A DNA stretch of 64,000 nucleotides from Heliomicrobium modesticaldum Ice1 (GCF_000019165.1 NC_010337.2:1541001-1605000); one strand, 5' to 3'; counted from the stretch's first letter, positions 1-10,700 are shown. Numbers and translations are program-made. Notes: generated by a model not told the origin, from the sequence alone.

Positions 1-2661
1 TGGCTGGATGATTGGGCTTCAGCGGCCATCGACGAGTTGATCGAGCAGACGCCCCAAATGCGGGAACTCTGGTTAAAGATGCAGCAGGCCTATCCCTTGC
101 TGGCGGCGGAGGCGACGAAGGTGAAGCGCTCCGCCAAGGGCGGCGATCGGACAAGCCGCCCTGTTGAGGCGGCAGACCAAGCCGCGAAAACCCGCTCGGG
201 TGCGGTGCTGATCGAAGATGAGCGAGACTGGCTGGAGGCTGTCGGCTGGTGGTCTGTTTCGCGCCGCTTGCGGGCAGCCTTGCGCCTCCTTGAGCCTGAA
301 AACGATGCAGGTTTTTGGTCTCTGGGGCTCTTGCTGCAACCGATGCAGGGGGGGAGTCCGGGGCTGCCTCTCGATCCGGCTGATCCGGAGTCGATGGCGT
401 TGTTGCCGTCTGACTGGCAGGAGCACTGGAGCGAAGTGGAGCGTGATCTGGCCAAGATGGCCCGCATCGCGCCTGTGTTGGCGCCGGAACGGGTGCTGGT
501 TGCCGGAACAGCGGTGTCTGAGCCGGATCCTTCGCCGCATTTTTTGGCCAATCGAAAATGGCTGCTCGATGATGACGCGGCTTGGACATTTTTAAGCGAG
601 CAGAGCGGCCCCTTGATAGAGGCCGGCTTCTCCCTCTTTTTGCCCCGCTGGTGGGAGGAGATCCAGCGCCAGTCGGCCCGGCTCAAGGTGCAGACGCGGT
701 CAAGCGCCGGGTCGGCGGCAGATCCGCTGCTGGGGCTGGATCAGCTTGTCCAATTTGATTGGAAACTGGCTATCGGCGATATCGATCTGGACGAAAGGGA
801 GTTTGTCGACCTTGTGGAAAAAGGTCGTCAACTGGTCCGGGTGCGCGACCGCTGGATCCGCCTTGACCTTAAGCGATGGCGGCCCCTGCTGGCGTCATTA
901 CGAAAGACGCAAAAGGGACTCTCGCTCGGACAGGCTTTGCAACTCTATTGGGGAACACCGCCTTCGGACTGGGCACAATGGCTTGCCCCTGAAGAAGGGC
1001 AGGAACTGTCCGATGAGCAGGGCGAATCGAAAGCGCCTGAAGGGGCGGATTTTTCCGGAGCGCGGAACGAGAATGGCGAAACAACTGACGGAACCGATCA
1101 GGTTTCCCTTGCCCTTAAGGTGGAACTGGACGGACCGCTGCGGCAGCTGGCTGATGAATTGACCGGAACGGCGCGGCTGACGCCGCTGGCGCCGCCGCCC
1201 TCTTTTCAAGGGAGCTTGCGGCCCTATCAACAACTCGGCAGTGCCTGGCTGCTCTTTTTGCGCCGCTTTGGCCTCGGTGGCTGCTTGGCCGACGATATGG
1301 GACTAGGGAAGACGATCCAGTGGATCGCCTACCTGCTTCACGTGAAGGAAAAAGAAGCGCCTGGGCGGCCGTCACTGCTCGTCTGTTCCACCTCGGTGAT
1401 CGGCAACTGGCAAAAGGAGCTAGCCCGTTTTGCCCCTTCGCTTAGGATGCACATCCATTACGGAAGCAACCGTTACCGCGGCGATGCCTTTCGGGATCTT
1501 TCCGCAGAGGCGGACCTGGTGATCACCACCTACACACTGGCCCAGATGGACCAAGAGGATATCGCCTCTGTAGCTTGGGACTGCCTCTGTCTGGATGAGG
1601 CCCAGAACATCAAGAACGTCTATACGAAGCAATCAGCGGCGGTTCGCGTTTTCCCTGCGCGCCATCGGGTCGCCTTGACGGGCACGCCGATGGAAAACCG
1701 CCTGACCGAGTTGTGGTCGATCATGGACTTTTTGAACCCCGGCTATCTGGGGGGGTTGACGGAATTCAACCGCCGTTTCGTCCAGTCGATTGAACGCAAA
1801 AACGACGCCGATGCCCTCGATCGGCTCCAACGCCTCGTCCGACCCTTCTTGCTTCGCCGGGAGAAAGGCGATCCGGCCATCGAACTGGAACTGCCGGAGA
1901 AGCTGGAGAGCAAGGAGTATATCCAGTTGACGGCGGAGCAGGCGTCGCTCTATGAAAGCGTTCTCCAGGCGGCGATGGAGAAAATCGAAGAATCGACCGG
2001 CATCGCTCGCCGAGGAGCGATTTTGTCGACCTTGACCCAGCTCAAGCAACTCTGCAATCATCCCACGCTGCTCTTAAAAGAGGGGAAGGCATCGGTTTTG
2101 CGCGGGCGCTCCCACAAAGTAGAGCGTCTTGTAGAGATGGTGGAGGAATTGCGCCAAGAGGGCGAACGTTGCCTGGTCTTTACCCAGTATGTGGAGACCG
2201 GCCATTTGCTGAAAGAGACCCTCGAAGCGGCCCTTGGCGAAGAGGTGCTCTTCTTGCATGGCGGAACGCCGGCGAGCCAGCGGGAAAAGATGATCGAGCG
2301 GTTTCAACAAAGCGATCCATCTCCTGGAAAAGGCTGTGGCGTCTTTCTCCTGTCCTTGAAGGCCGGCGGAACCGGGCTTAATCTAACAGCGGCGAATCAT
2401 GTCTTCCATGTTGACCGCTGGTGGAACCCGGCCGTAGAGAATCAGGCCACCGATCGGGCCTACCGCATCGGCCAGAGCCGCAATGTGCACGTTCACAAGT
2501 TCATCACCTTGGGCACCTTAGAGGAGCGCATCGACGAGATGATCGAGCGCAAACAAGGCTTAAGCGAAGAGGTCATCGGCGGCGGCGAGCAGTGGCTGAC
2601 GGAGTTGTCTACGTCGGAGTTGAGGGATATCTTTGCCCTTCGCCGGCAGTGGGTGGATTGA
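1..2661 (+). CDS. SNF2/RapA-family DEAD/DEAH-box helicase, 5' end cut by window edge
   Basis: The protein is a superfamily 2 ATPase of the bacterial SNF2 type, expected to translocate on DNA and remodel protein-DNA complexes. The reading frame is open from base 1, so the true start lies upstream; 886 codons are visible. The N-terminal half (to about residue 370) looks like the SNF2-associated domain found in bacterial members. The helicase core then shows a Walker A motif DDMGLGKT near residue 430, a DEAQ box (LDEAQNIKN) near residue 530, LTGTPMENRLTELWS, and C-terminal helicase motifs VFTQYVETGHLL, SLKAGGTGLNL and DRAYRIGQ. It ends about 50 bases before a small basic gene on the same strand. 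The family is clear; the cellular role is not. Confidence 0.93.
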   Translation, partial: WLDDWASAAIDELIEQTPQMRELWLKMQQAYPLLAAEATKVKRSAKGGDRTSRPVEAADQAAKTRSGAVLIEDERDWLEAVGWWSVSRRLRAALRLLEPENDAGFWSLGLLLQPMQGGSPGLPLDPADPESMALLPSDWQEHWSEVERDLAKMARIAPVLAPERVLVAGTAVSEPDPSPHFLANRKWLLDDDAAWTFLSEQSGPLIEAGFSLFLPRWWEEIQRQSARLKVQTRSSAGSAADPLLGLDQLVQFDWKLAIGDIDLDEREFVDLVEKGRQLVRVRDRWIRLDLKRWRPLLASLRKTQKGLSLGQALQLYWGTPPSDWAQWLAPEEGQELSDEQGESKAPEGADFSGARNENGETTDGTDQVSLALKVELDGPLRQLADELTGTARLTPLAPPPSFQGSLRPYQQLGSAWLLFLRRFGLGGCLADDMGLGKTIQWIAYLLHVKEKEAPGRPSLLVCSTSVIGNWQKELARFAPSLRMHIHYGSNRYRGDAFRDLSAEADLVITTYTLAQMDQEDIASVAWDCLCLDEAQNIKNVYTKQSAAVRVFPARHRVALTGTPMENRLTELWSIMDFLNPGYLGGLTEFNRRFVQSIERKNDADALDRLQRLVRPFLLRREKGDPAIELELPEKLESKEYIQLTAEQASLYESVLQAAMEKIEESTGIARRGAILSTLTQLKQLCNHPTLLLKEGKASVLRGRSHKVERLVEMVEELRQEGERCLVFTQYVETGHLLKETLEAALGEEVLFLHGGTPASQREKMIERFQQSDPSPGKGCGVFLLSLKAGGTGLNLTAANHVFHVDRWWNPAVENQATDRAYRIGQSRNVHVHKFITLGTLEERIDEMIERKQGLSEEVIGGGEQWLTELSTSELRDIFALRRQWVD

Positions 2662-2713
2662 GCGGAGCCCTGTCGCTGATCGGGCAGACGGGATGAGCGG
2701 AAAGGATAAAGGG

Positions 2714-2953
2714 ATGATGATGGCGATGAGCAAAAAAACAAAGGGGAATAAGAATTCGGTCAAGTCAAAATCAACATCGAAGGGGCTGCAAACCTCTGGC
2801 GCGCCTTCCCGAACAGGAGCCCCTGAGCCGGAGGATCCCAACTGCCGCAGCCTAGATGGCATGGCGCCGTTATGGCAACAGTTCTATCGGCAGGCACGAC
2901 AGGGTTTGGCTGACCGGGAACCATCGCGATCTAACGCTACGGTGACGAGGTGA
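2714..2953 (+). CDS. Small basic hypothetical protein (79 aa)
   Basis: I do not recognise this gene. It encodes a lysine/serine-rich N-terminus (KKTKGNKN, VKSKSTSKG) likely to be disordered, followed by a more ordered tail containing DPNCRSLDGMAPLWQQFYRQARQGL. An in-frame ATG at 2693 exists, but the ATG cluster at 2714-2728 is better placed behind the purine-rich AAAGGA at 2701. The gene sits between the SNF2 helicase and a response regulator on the same strand and ends 7 bases before the regulator start, so it is probably co-transcribed. Basic charge next to a helicase hints at nucleic acid binding, which is only inference. The start codon and even the reality of the gene are uncertain. Confidence 0.45.
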   Translation: MMMAMSKKTKGNKNSVKSKSTSKGLQTSGAPSRTGAPEPEDPNCRSLDGMAPLWQQFYRQARQGLADREPSRSNATVTR

Positions 2954-2960
2954 TTCTATT

Positions 2961-3632
2961 TTGCGCATCTTGTTGGCCGAAGATGACCAGCGGCTGGGCA
3001 AGTTGATCGACCACATGCTGAGAAGGGAAGGCCATGATGTCGACTGGGTGCAGCGCGGCGACGACGCCTATCATTATGCCAAAGCATCCCATTACGACTT
3101 GCTCGTTCTCGACTGGATGATGCCGGCCATGGACGGCGTGATCCTTTGCCGCCAATTGAGGCAAGAGGGGTTGCAATGCCCCATCCTCATGCTGACGGCC
3201 AAGGACGCTGTTGAGGATCGCGTCCAGGGTCTGGACGCCGGCGCCGACGACTACCTGGTCAAACCCTTCGCCTCTGCCGAGTTGATGGCCCGGCTGCGGG
3301 CGCTCTCCCGCCGCGGAAAAATCCCTTTGCAGGAAGAGATCGTCCAGGTTGCCGACCTGCTATTAAACCGCAACCGCCACTCGGTGACGCGCGGCGGCAA
3401 GGAGATCACCCTCACCAGTCGAGAGTTTGCCTTGCTCGATCTGCTCGTGCAGAACAAGGGACAGGTGCTTCCCCGCGAGCTGATCATGGAGCGGGTCTGG
3501 GGGCTCGACGCCGATGTGACCGACAACACCCTGGACGCCTACATCCGATTGCTGCGCAAAAAAATCGAACCCCCCGGCGCCGCTAAGTTGATTCACAACA
3601 TTCGGGGCGTCGGCTACACACTGGAGGAATAG
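2961..3632 (+). CDS. OmpR/PhoB-family response regulator
   Basis: This is a two-component response regulator with an N-terminal receiver domain (acidic pair EDD near residue 8, phospho-acceptor Asp in LVLDWMMPAMDG near residue 51, Lys in LVKPFA near residue 100) and a C-terminal winged helix (EITLTSREFALLDLL; NTLDAYIRLLRKKIEP; IRGVGYTLEE). At 223 aa it is full length. Translation starts at TTG 2961 behind GAGGTGA at 2948. The sensor kinase gene follows after 2 bases, so the pair is translationally coupled. Likely targets are the downstream secreted repeat protein and RND pump, but no operator was proven. The family assignment is firm; the signal is unknown. Confidence 0.95.
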   Translation: MRILLAEDDQRLGKLIDHMLRREGHDVDWVQRGDDAYHYAKASHYDLLVLDWMMPAMDGVILCRQLRQEGLQCPILMLTAKDAVEDRVQGLDAGADDYLVKPFASAELMARLRALSRRGKIPLQEEIVQVADLLLNRNRHSVTRGGKEITLTSREFALLDLLVQNKGQVLPRELIMERVWGLDADVTDNTLDAYIRLLRKKIEPPGAAKLIHNIRGVGYTLEE

Positions 3633-3634
3633 CC

Positions 3635-5080
3635 GTGTTTACGCGGATCCGCGCGCGCCTGACCCTGGGGTATGCCGCGTTGATGATCGTCATCCTGGTT
3701 GCCTTTACTGGGATCACCTACGGCCTGCTGCACTCCATCCTCCAGCAGGAGGAGCGGCAGGAGATGAAATTGATGCTGTCCAGGGTCGCCGATCAGCAGT
3801 TAACTGAAATGAAGCGACGGGCTCGTCTGCGCGGTCCCAACGATGTGACGGTGGAACAAAAGCGGGAAAGAAGATATGCGCCCCTTCACGGCGGCGCTGA
3901 AGGGGAGCGGGACGCTGCCGGTTCTGGCTATACCGACTATGCCGCAAAAGGCAACGACGACGGCAAATTCGACGATGACGCCGGGGGAGCGAAGCGCGGC
4001 GTCAACCGGTTCGTCTTTCTGCTCACGCTTGACGAGCGGGGAACGGTGCTTCGCAGCGTCGATGAATATCCTGCCCTGCGTCGGCAGATCATGGAAACGG
4101 TGCAGCAGTGGAGGCCGGCGGCGTTCGAGACGAGGGACGTTCATTTCTCCGAAGGAGATGGCGGCGAATTGCACATCCTGCTGGGGGCGCAGCCGGTGTT
4201 CGACCACGGCCGGTTTGCCGGAGTGGTCTATGCCGGCATGGATGTGAGTGATTCCCGCCATGTTCTTTACCGCTTGCTCTTCGTCCTAGGCGTCTTGTCG
4301 ATCCTCTTTCTGCTGTTGGCTGCTGGCGCCGGCTATTACATGGCCGGAAGAGCCATGGTGCCGATCATCCACTCCTTTCATCGTCAGCGCGAGTTTGTCG
4401 CCGACGCATCCCATGAACTGCGCACACCCTTGAGCATCCTCCAGTCGTCTATCGATGTGATCGAGGCTGACGATGCCCGCAATTTATCCGAGTTTTCCCG
4501 GCAGGTGCTGGCAGACATGAAAGATGAGGTGGGCCGCATGACCCGCCTGGTTGGCGACCTGCTCACCCTGGCCCGCGCCGATTCGGGGAAACTGGAGTTG
4601 CAACGAGAGTCTTTCGACCTCCGCCCTGTGGCGGAACAGTTGTTTCGCACCTTCCAACACCGGGCGAAGGCGCAGGGATTGACGATGGAGATGGAGGGAC
4701 CACCGACGCTTCCCGTTTTCGTCGATCGGGAGCGTATCACCCAACTGCTCTGCATCCTCTTGGATAACGCCGTCAAGTACACGCCGGAAGGCGGCAAGGT
4801 CAGCCTCTCGCTGGCGCGATCCGGCGGGGGGCATAACGATACCCTGCAAGTGAAGGTTCAGGATACGGGGATCGGCATCAGCGCCGAGGACCAGCAACAC
4901 ATCTTTGAGCGCTTTTACCGGGCCGACAAGGGCCGCTCCCGGCAAGCCGGCGGTGTCGGCCTCGGCCTTAGCATCGCTCGCTGGATCGTCGAAGCCCATG
5001 GCGGGACGATCCGCGTGGAAAGTGCGCCGGGCAAGGGGAGCAGTTTCATTGTCATCGTGCCGGCGGCGTTGCCGCGCTGA
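3635..5080 (+). CDS. Membrane sensor histidine kinase, partner of the upstream regulator
   Basis: This is a full-length (481 aa) HPK1-type kinase. Transmembrane segment 1 covers about residues 10-32 and segment 2 about 208-232. They flank an extracellular region of about 170 residues that contains a charged, Gly/Asp-rich stretch. The HisKA motif FVADASHELRTPLS carries the phospho-accepting His near residue 260. HATPase motifs are LLDNAVKYTPEGG (N box), DTGIGI (G1) and GVGLGLSIARWIVEAHGG (G2). The GTG start at 3635 follows GGAGG inside the regulator's last codons. It should phosphorylate the response regulator encoded just upstream. The ligand is unknown. A hairpin downstream probably ends the transcript. 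Confidence 0.94.
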   Translation: MFTRIRARLTLGYAALMIVILVAFTGITYGLLHSILQQEERQEMKLMLSRVADQQLTEMKRRARLRGPNDVTVEQKRERRYAPLHGGAEGERDAAGSGYTDYAAKGNDDGKFDDDAGGAKRGVNRFVFLLTLDERGTVLRSVDEYPALRRQIMETVQQWRPAAFETRDVHFSEGDGGELHILLGAQPVFDHGRFAGVVYAGMDVSDSRHVLYRLLFVLGVLSILFLLLAAGAGYYMAGRAMVPIIHSFHRQREFVADASHELRTPLSILQSSIDVIEADDARNLSEFSRQVLADMKDEVGRMTRLVGDLLTLARADSGKLELQRESFDLRPVAEQLFRTFQHRAKAQGLTMEMEGPPTLPVFVDRERITQLLCILLDNAVKYTPEGGKVSLSLARSGGGHNDTLQVKVQDTGIGISAEDQQHIFERFYRADKGRSRQAGGVGLGLSIARWIVEAHGGTIRVESAPGKGSSFIVIVPAALPR

Positions 5081-5124
5081 ACAGTTGTCATTCAAGCTGC
5101 ACAGAGCAGACCTTTCTGCGACCA

Positions 5125-5173
5125 CAGGAAACCGCCACGGCCCATCTTTTTTGGATGGCAGAGGCGGTTTCTG
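5125..5173 (+). terminator. Hairpin after the two-component operon
   Basis: Outer arms CAGGAAACCGCC and GGCGGTTTCTG pair with one bulge, and inside them CCATC pairs with GATGG around a T-rich loop. The downstream T-run is weak, so this may be a weak terminator or a processing hairpin. The rest of the 5081-5492 gap shows no gene; presumably it carries the promoter of the next gene. Confidence 0.5.
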
Positions 5174-5492
5174 TTTGTGATTGGACTGTTTGCGCCAGCA
5201 ATGGCAGTGCGCAGTGAATGTAGTGGCTTCGAGAGGATGACAGGATCTATCGAGGAGAGGATGGGCGACGCAGTCGGGACTATAGGGAATTCCACAGCCA
5301 TTAGACCTTTTGCAGTTCACAAAAACAGTTGCCGATTTTTTCAGCGTAATTTCAGCTTCGATTGGTAAAGTAAAGGTGTCAAAGGAAATCGAACCAAGAA
5401 AGGCCTCCCCCGGTCCCATGACCAGCCGATGCTAGACCCACGAAAAGGGAGGGTATTCGACTGAAACTGAGGGAAAAAGGAGATGCGTTATC

Positions 5493-6308
5493 ATGAACGG
5501 AGCCTGGAAAAAGACCCTCGTCGCCACCAGCGTGGCGGGAGCACTCCTCTGCGGCGGTGTCATCGCTTATGCGGCCACCGATACGGCGGCGACTGGTGAC
5601 AACAGCAAACCCCCGTTTTTTCAAAAGTTTGGAAAGGACCGCCGGGGTGGCTTCAAAGCCCCTGATTTTGCCCGTGGCTTTGAAGGCGTCGCCGCCATCA
5701 TCGGCATCGACGAGGCTGCCTTGAAAACGGAACTGCAAAGCGGCAAAACGCTGGCAGAAATCGCGCAGACCAAAGGCATCGCTAGGGAAGACTTGATCGC
5801 TAAGATGGTCGCCGCCGCCCAGACCCGCCTGGACGAAGCCGTCGCCTGCGGCAGGCTCAGCGCTGAGGAGGCCGCTCAGAAGAAAGAAACAATGAAACAA
5901 AAGATCGAAGCCGTCGTCGACAAAAAACACACCGATAAGTTCGCCGAAAGAGCCGCTTGGAAGTTCGGCGACATGGTGAAAGACAAAGTCGGGTTCCGGG
6001 CTTTTGGCGGTTTTGCCGGTTCAAGTCACTTCCAAGTCGCTGCCGACCTGTTGCAGATGACCCGGGATGAACTGATGACCGAATTGAAAGCCGGCAAGTC
6101 TCTGGAAGAAGTCGCCCAGGCCAAAGGGGTCGCCAAGGAAACCCTGAAAGCCAAGTTGATCGAGTCGTCGCAAGCCGATATTGATAAGGCGGTATCCGAC
6201 GGCAGACTGACGGCGGAAAAAGCCGAGCAAGCCAAAACCAATCTAGAAAAACGGATCGATGACATGCTGGGCCGGAAAGGCTTCGGCGGTCGCCACGGGA
6301 TGAAATAA
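5493..6308 (+). CDS. Secreted protein with two tandem helical repeats
   Basis: This 271-residue protein has a Sec signal peptide (MNGAWKK, then a hydrophobic stretch ending AYAATD). The body holds two copies of an about 78-residue unit. Each copy has a short hydrophobic start (VAAIIGIDEAAL / VAADLLQMTRDEL), then ELQSGKTLAEIAQTKG / ELKAGKSLEEVAQAKG, then a long charged helix with CGRLSAEEAAQKK / DGRLTAEKAEQAK. The repeats are internal duplications of a domain seen in extracellular proteins of Firmicutes; I cannot name its function. It lies downstream of a two-component system and upstream of an RND efflux operon on the same strand, so it may belong to the same envelope-stress response. The start has a good SD (AAAGGAGAT). 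Confidence is high that it is a gene, low on role. Confidence 0.85.
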   Translation: MNGAWKKTLVATSVAGALLCGGVIAYAATDTAATGDNSKPPFFQKFGKDRRGGFKAPDFARGFEGVAAIIGIDEAALKTELQSGKTLAEIAQTKGIAREDLIAKMVAAAQTRLDEAVACGRLSAEEAAQKKETMKQKIEAVVDKKHTDKFAERAAWKFGDMVKDKVGFRAFGGFAGSSHFQVAADLLQMTRDELMTELKAGKSLEEVAQAKGVAKETLKAKLIESSQADIDKAVSDGRLTAEKAEQAKTNLEKRIDDMLGRKGFGGRHGMK

Positions 6309-6352
6309 CGCCCCCTCTACCGCTTCAAGCGAGGGGAAATCAAAGGAACGAT

Positions 6353-6400
6353 GCGGCCACAAGGCGGGACTCCCGTCTGCGGTCGCTTTTTCCCTTTTTT
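6353..6400 (+). terminator. Rho-independent terminator
   Basis: An imperfect GC-rich hairpin (arms beginning GCGGCCACAAGGCGGG and ending CCCGTCTGCGGTCGC) is followed by two T tracts. It should end the transcript of the secreted repeat protein ahead of the efflux operon. A smaller CCCTC/GAGGG hairpin lies just upstream. Confidence 0.6.
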
Positions 6401-6468
6401 TGATTTTCGTTCCTCTTAGCGGTCATCCCCAAGGGGGCGAGACAAGAATATTGCTTGAGGTGAATCAC

Positions 6469-7719
6469 TTGCAGACAGGAAAGGTTGTTCTCGCCTTATG
6501 TTTGACCACGATGGTTTTGACAACGGCCTGCGGGAAGACGGACGCGCCAGCGACCTCGGCTGTCGGCGCGGTCACTTCGGTCAAAACGGTCCCGGTGAAG
6601 CGGGCCACCTTGACCAGCACCGTGACATTGAGCGGAAAAATCGAGCCGATTGAATCTGTCAATGTGGTCCCCAAGTCCTCAGGGAAGGCGGCCGGCGTCT
6701 ACGGTGATGTGGGCCAGCGGGTGAGCGCCGGGACAAGGCTGATCCAACTGGAAAACAACGATATCCTGGCCAAACTCGATGCGGCCAAAGCGGCCTTGGC
6801 CGCCAGCGAAGCCAACCTGGAGCGCGCCAAGGCGCAGTTGGAAAAGACCCAGATCCAGTTGGATGAAGCCAAGCGCAACCTGGAACGGCAGAAGATGCTC
6901 TTTGAAGCGGGTGCCCTTTCCCAGGCCCTGTACGACGCCGCCCAGACGAACTATGATTCGATCAAAAAAGACTATGACATGAACGCCGCTTCTGTGGCGT
7001 CTGCCCAGGCCAGTGTGGAACAAAACAAGGCGGCCATTCGACAAAACGAAGTGGAGCTGGAGAACAGCTGTGTCGTTTCTCCGATCTCCGGTATCATCGC
7101 CAGCAAGAACGTCAACGTCGGTGAATCCCTTTCAGCCAGTACGGCGCCTTTTGTCGTCATCAATATGCAGACCGTTCAGATCAACGCCGGTGTGAGCGAA
7201 GGCGACATCAATCAATTTAAGCCGGGCTTGGATGTAGATGTGCGGGTTCCCGCAGCATCGCCCAAACCGTTCAAGGGAAAGGTGACCAAGATCAGCCCCT
7301 CCGCCGACGCCAAGACCAAAACATACCCAGTCTGGGTGTCTGTCGACAACACTGATGACCTGCTGAAGGCAGGCATGTATGCGGAGATCCTTGTGACGAC
7401 GCAGCGACTGGAGAATGCCCTCACTGTCCCCTCTGACGCAGTTGTGGAGCGGAACGGGCAGAAGGTTGTGTACATACTTGACGGGGACAAGGCTGTCGAG
7501 CGCAAGGTCTCTGTCGGCAAGGTAGACGAGGGGATCACCCAGGTGACCGAAGGGGTGGCCGAGGGCGAAAAAGTGATCACCACAGGTCTGCAGGCACTGC
7601 GCGACGGCATGGCTGTCCGTGAGGAACAGGCCAAGCCGCAGGAAAGAGCAGCTGGAGGTTCCCAGAAGGCGCCGCGTCAAGGGCAATCGCAGGATGCGCC
7701 TTACATTACGAACCGGTAG
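6469..7719 (+). CDS. RND/MFP periplasmic-adaptor-type lipoprotein (pump 1)
   Basis: This is a HlyD/AcrA-family membrane fusion protein of about 416 aa that should work with the RND transporter encoded 12 bases downstream. The TTG start at 6469 is chosen because GAGGTGA lies 5 bases upstream; the first residues then form a lipoprotein signal (hydrophobic stretch, lipobox VLTTAC). Domains follow the family order: beta-barrel/lipoyl half (GKIEPIESVNVVPKSSGK), a long alpha-helical hairpin (about residues 95-190, rich in Ala, Glu and Lys, e.g. ANLERAKAQLEKTQIQLDEA), second lipoyl half (SPISGIIASKNVNVGE), beta-barrel and membrane-proximal domain. In a monoderm cell it would be anchored to the outer face of the membrane. 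The substrate is unknown. Confidence 0.93.
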   Translation: MQTGKVVLALCLTTMVLTTACGKTDAPATSAVGAVTSVKTVPVKRATLTSTVTLSGKIEPIESVNVVPKSSGKAAGVYGDVGQRVSAGTRLIQLENNDILAKLDAAKAALAASEANLERAKAQLEKTQIQLDEAKRNLERQKMLFEAGALSQALYDAAQTNYDSIKKDYDMNAASVASAQASVEQNKAAIRQNEVELENSCVVSPISGIIASKNVNVGESLSASTAPFVVINMQTVQINAGVSEGDINQFKPGLDVDVRVPAASPKPFKGKVTKISPSADAKTKTYPVWVSVDNTDDLLKAGMYAEILVTTQRLENALTVPSDAVVERNGQKVVYILDGDKAVERKVSVGKVDEGITQVTEGVAEGEKVITTGLQALRDGMAVREEQAKPQERAAGGSQKAPRQGQSQDAPYITNR

Positions 7720-7731
7720 GGTGGCGAAGGC

Positions 7732-10700
7732 ATGAATCTAACGGACTTTTCTATAAAACGGCCTGCCGGCATCAGCATGATCGTCCTGTTTTTTGTGGTG
7801 CTGGGGCTGTACAGCTTCAACCGCATCGGCGTGGAACTGTTGCCGGCCATGAACACGCCCTTCGTGACGGTGCAGGTGAGCTATCCCGGTGCCGCCGCCG
7901 AAGACGTGGAAAAGCAGGTCATCGAACCGTTGGAGGAGGCCGTCTCCTCTGTCTCCAAGTTAAAGAAACTGACCGCCATGGCCAACGCGGGCTCCGGTTT
8001 TGTCATCCTCGAGTTCGACCTGTCGGCCGATCCCGATCAGGCTGTCCTGGACGTGACCAAGAAGGTGGACGCCGTCAAAGGCCGCCTTCCCGATGAGGCG
8101 AACGACCCGGTCGTCATCAAGCGGGACATCAATGCCCAGGCGATCATGACCTTGAGCGTCAGCAGCGATGGCCTGTCCAAACTGGAAACCTATAAATTGG
8201 CCGACGAGATGATTCAGGAGCGCCTCAAGCGCGTCCAGGGCGTCTCCGAGATCGAGGTTTACGGTGGGCGGCAGAAGGAGATCGCCGTCGAGGTTGACCC
8301 CAAGAAGTTGACCGTCTTCAACGTCTCTTTAAATTCCATCGTCAATAAGATTAAGTCAGAAAACGCCAACAAACCGGTAGGTAAGCTCTATCGCCAGCGT
8401 GATTACGACCTGCGGCTGTTGGGCGAGTACCAGAGTGTCAAAGAGATCGAGAACCTGGCCATCCCCAGCGGCGACGGCGCCGCCGTCCCTTTGAAAAACG
8501 TTGCCACCGTCAAAGAACAAATCAAAGAAGTCCGCAACATGACCCGCCTCAACGGCGAGGAATCGGTGGGCATCGAGATCTTCAAGCAGAGCGACAGCAG
8601 CGTCGTCGATGTGGGCAAAGGCCTCAACGCCGAGATCGAGAAACTGCGTAAGGAACTTCCCGGTGTCACCATCTACGTGGCCAACGACGCTTCCGACTAT
8701 GTTCAGAAGGCTTTGAACAATACGCAGATGAGCATCTTCGAAGGGATCGTGACGACGGCCTTCGCCCTGTTCTTCTTCCTGAAGGAATGGCGATCCATGG
8801 TGACAGTGCTGATCGCCATTCCCACATCGCTCATCTCCGTTATCTTCGTCATGTACCTCTTCGACTTTACGTTCAACATGATGTCCCTCATGGGTATGGC
8901 GCTCTGTATCGGTATTCTGGTTGACGATTCGATCGTCGTCTTGGAGAACATCCACCGGCACCTGACCATGGGCAAAGATGCCAGGACGGCGGCGCGGGAT
9001 GGACGGGGCGAGATCGGCATGGCCGCCATCGCTATCACCCTTTGCGATGTCGTCGTCTTCCTGCCCATCGCCTTCATGGAGGGGATGGTGGGGCAGTTTT
9101 TCCGCCAGTTCGGTCTGACCATCGTCTTCGCCACCCTCTTTTCCCTGTTCGTCTCCTTCACGGTCACGCCGATGCTTTCTTCGCGGCTCTATAAAAAGGG
9201 ATTCGAAGAAAAGCACCACCCCATCTGGGAGCGCGTCGACCGGTTTGGGGGACGGGTCAGGAACCTCTATGCGGTGCTCCTCCATGGCGCCCTGGCCCAT
9301 CCCCAAAAAGTCCTCGCCGGCGGCTTGGCGCTTTTTATCGCCTCCATAAGCCTAATCTACCCCTTTCAGGTCGTCGGCGCCGAGTTCCTGCCGAAGACCG
9401 ATGAAGGCAGCTTCAGCGTCACCGTCGAAATGCCCATCGGCACGCCCTTTGCGTTGACCGACAAAGAGACCCTTAAGGTCGAGCAGTTCTGCCAAACGAT
9501 CCCGGAAGTTGATAAGGTCCAATCGCGCATCAGCGGCAACCAGGGAAGCGTTCAGGTGAAGCTTCGGAACAAGAAAGACCGAAAGCGGACCGTCTGGGAG
9601 ATCGCCGATGACGTGCGCAACTGGAGCAAGCAGAACTTCCCCCCTGGCGTCGTCCGGGTGAGTGAAGCGACGGCCTCCATCGCCGGTCTACCCGGTGGCG
9701 GCGGCCCGCGCGGCGCCGGCGGCGGCAACGTGCAGATCGAGATCCTCGGAGCGGATCAGGACAAACTGCTGTCCATCTCCGAGGAGGTCATGGACATCCT
9801 GCGCAACACACCGGGGTCGAAGGATGTCAACAGCAGTTGGCGCCTCGGCCAGCCGGAGATCCAGACCGTCATCAACCGGGAGCAGGCCAAGTACTATGGC
9901 GCTTCTCTGAACGATATTGCCACAGCCTTGCAGACTGGCGTCAGCGGCAGCACCGCCGGCGTCTACCGCAAAGACGGCGATGAGCTCGAAATCAATGTCC
10001 GCTTTAAAGACGGTGACAAGTTAAGCAACCAGGATCTGAAGAGCATCCCTGTCACCGTCGGCGGCCAGAACATCGCCATCAGCAACCTGGTCGAGTTTAA
10101 AGAGGGTACAGGACCGCGATCCATCCGCCGCGTCGACAAGCAGCGGGCCATCACCATCTCCTGCAACTTAAACGACCGTCCGCTGCAGGAGTTCATCAGC
10201 GAGGTGCAGCAGAAGATCAAGGCCCGCCACTTCGACCCCCTCTACTCGATCAAGATGGCCGGCCAGGCCCAGAACATGAACGACACCTTCAGCCAGATGC
10301 TGAGCGCCTTAGGGCTGTCGCTGATCCTGGTCTACATGGTGCTCGTCGTGCTCTATGAATCCTTCCTGACGCCCTTTATCCGCATGTTCTCGCTGCCCCT
10401 CGGCTTTATCGGCGCTGTCGTGGCGCTGGCCTTGACGAAGAACAGCCTCAACCTCTTTTCCATGATGGGCATCATCATGATGGACGGCCTGGTGGCCAAA
10501 AACGGCACGCTGCTCCTTGACTACGCCTTGACCCTCATGGATCGGGGATTCAAGCCGCGCGAAGCGATCATCGAGGCTGGTAAGACGCGCTTGCGGCCGA
10601 TCGTCATGACGACGATGACCATGGTCTTCGGCATGCTGCCCACGGCCTTAGCCATCGCCGAAGGCGCTGAAAACCGTGTCGGCATGGCCTGGGTGCTCAT

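Noticed and set aside
4484-5419. 311-codon minus-strand frame opposite the first histidine kinase
   Set aside because: It crosses the kinase catalytic domain and the downstream hairpin and shows no family pattern.
8356-9306. Long open frame (316 codons) on the minus strand inside the first RND transporter gene
   Set aside because: It is antisense to a clearly conserved gene and reads as low-complexity His/Asp/Glu-rich sequence, which is typical of a shadow of GC-rich codons.
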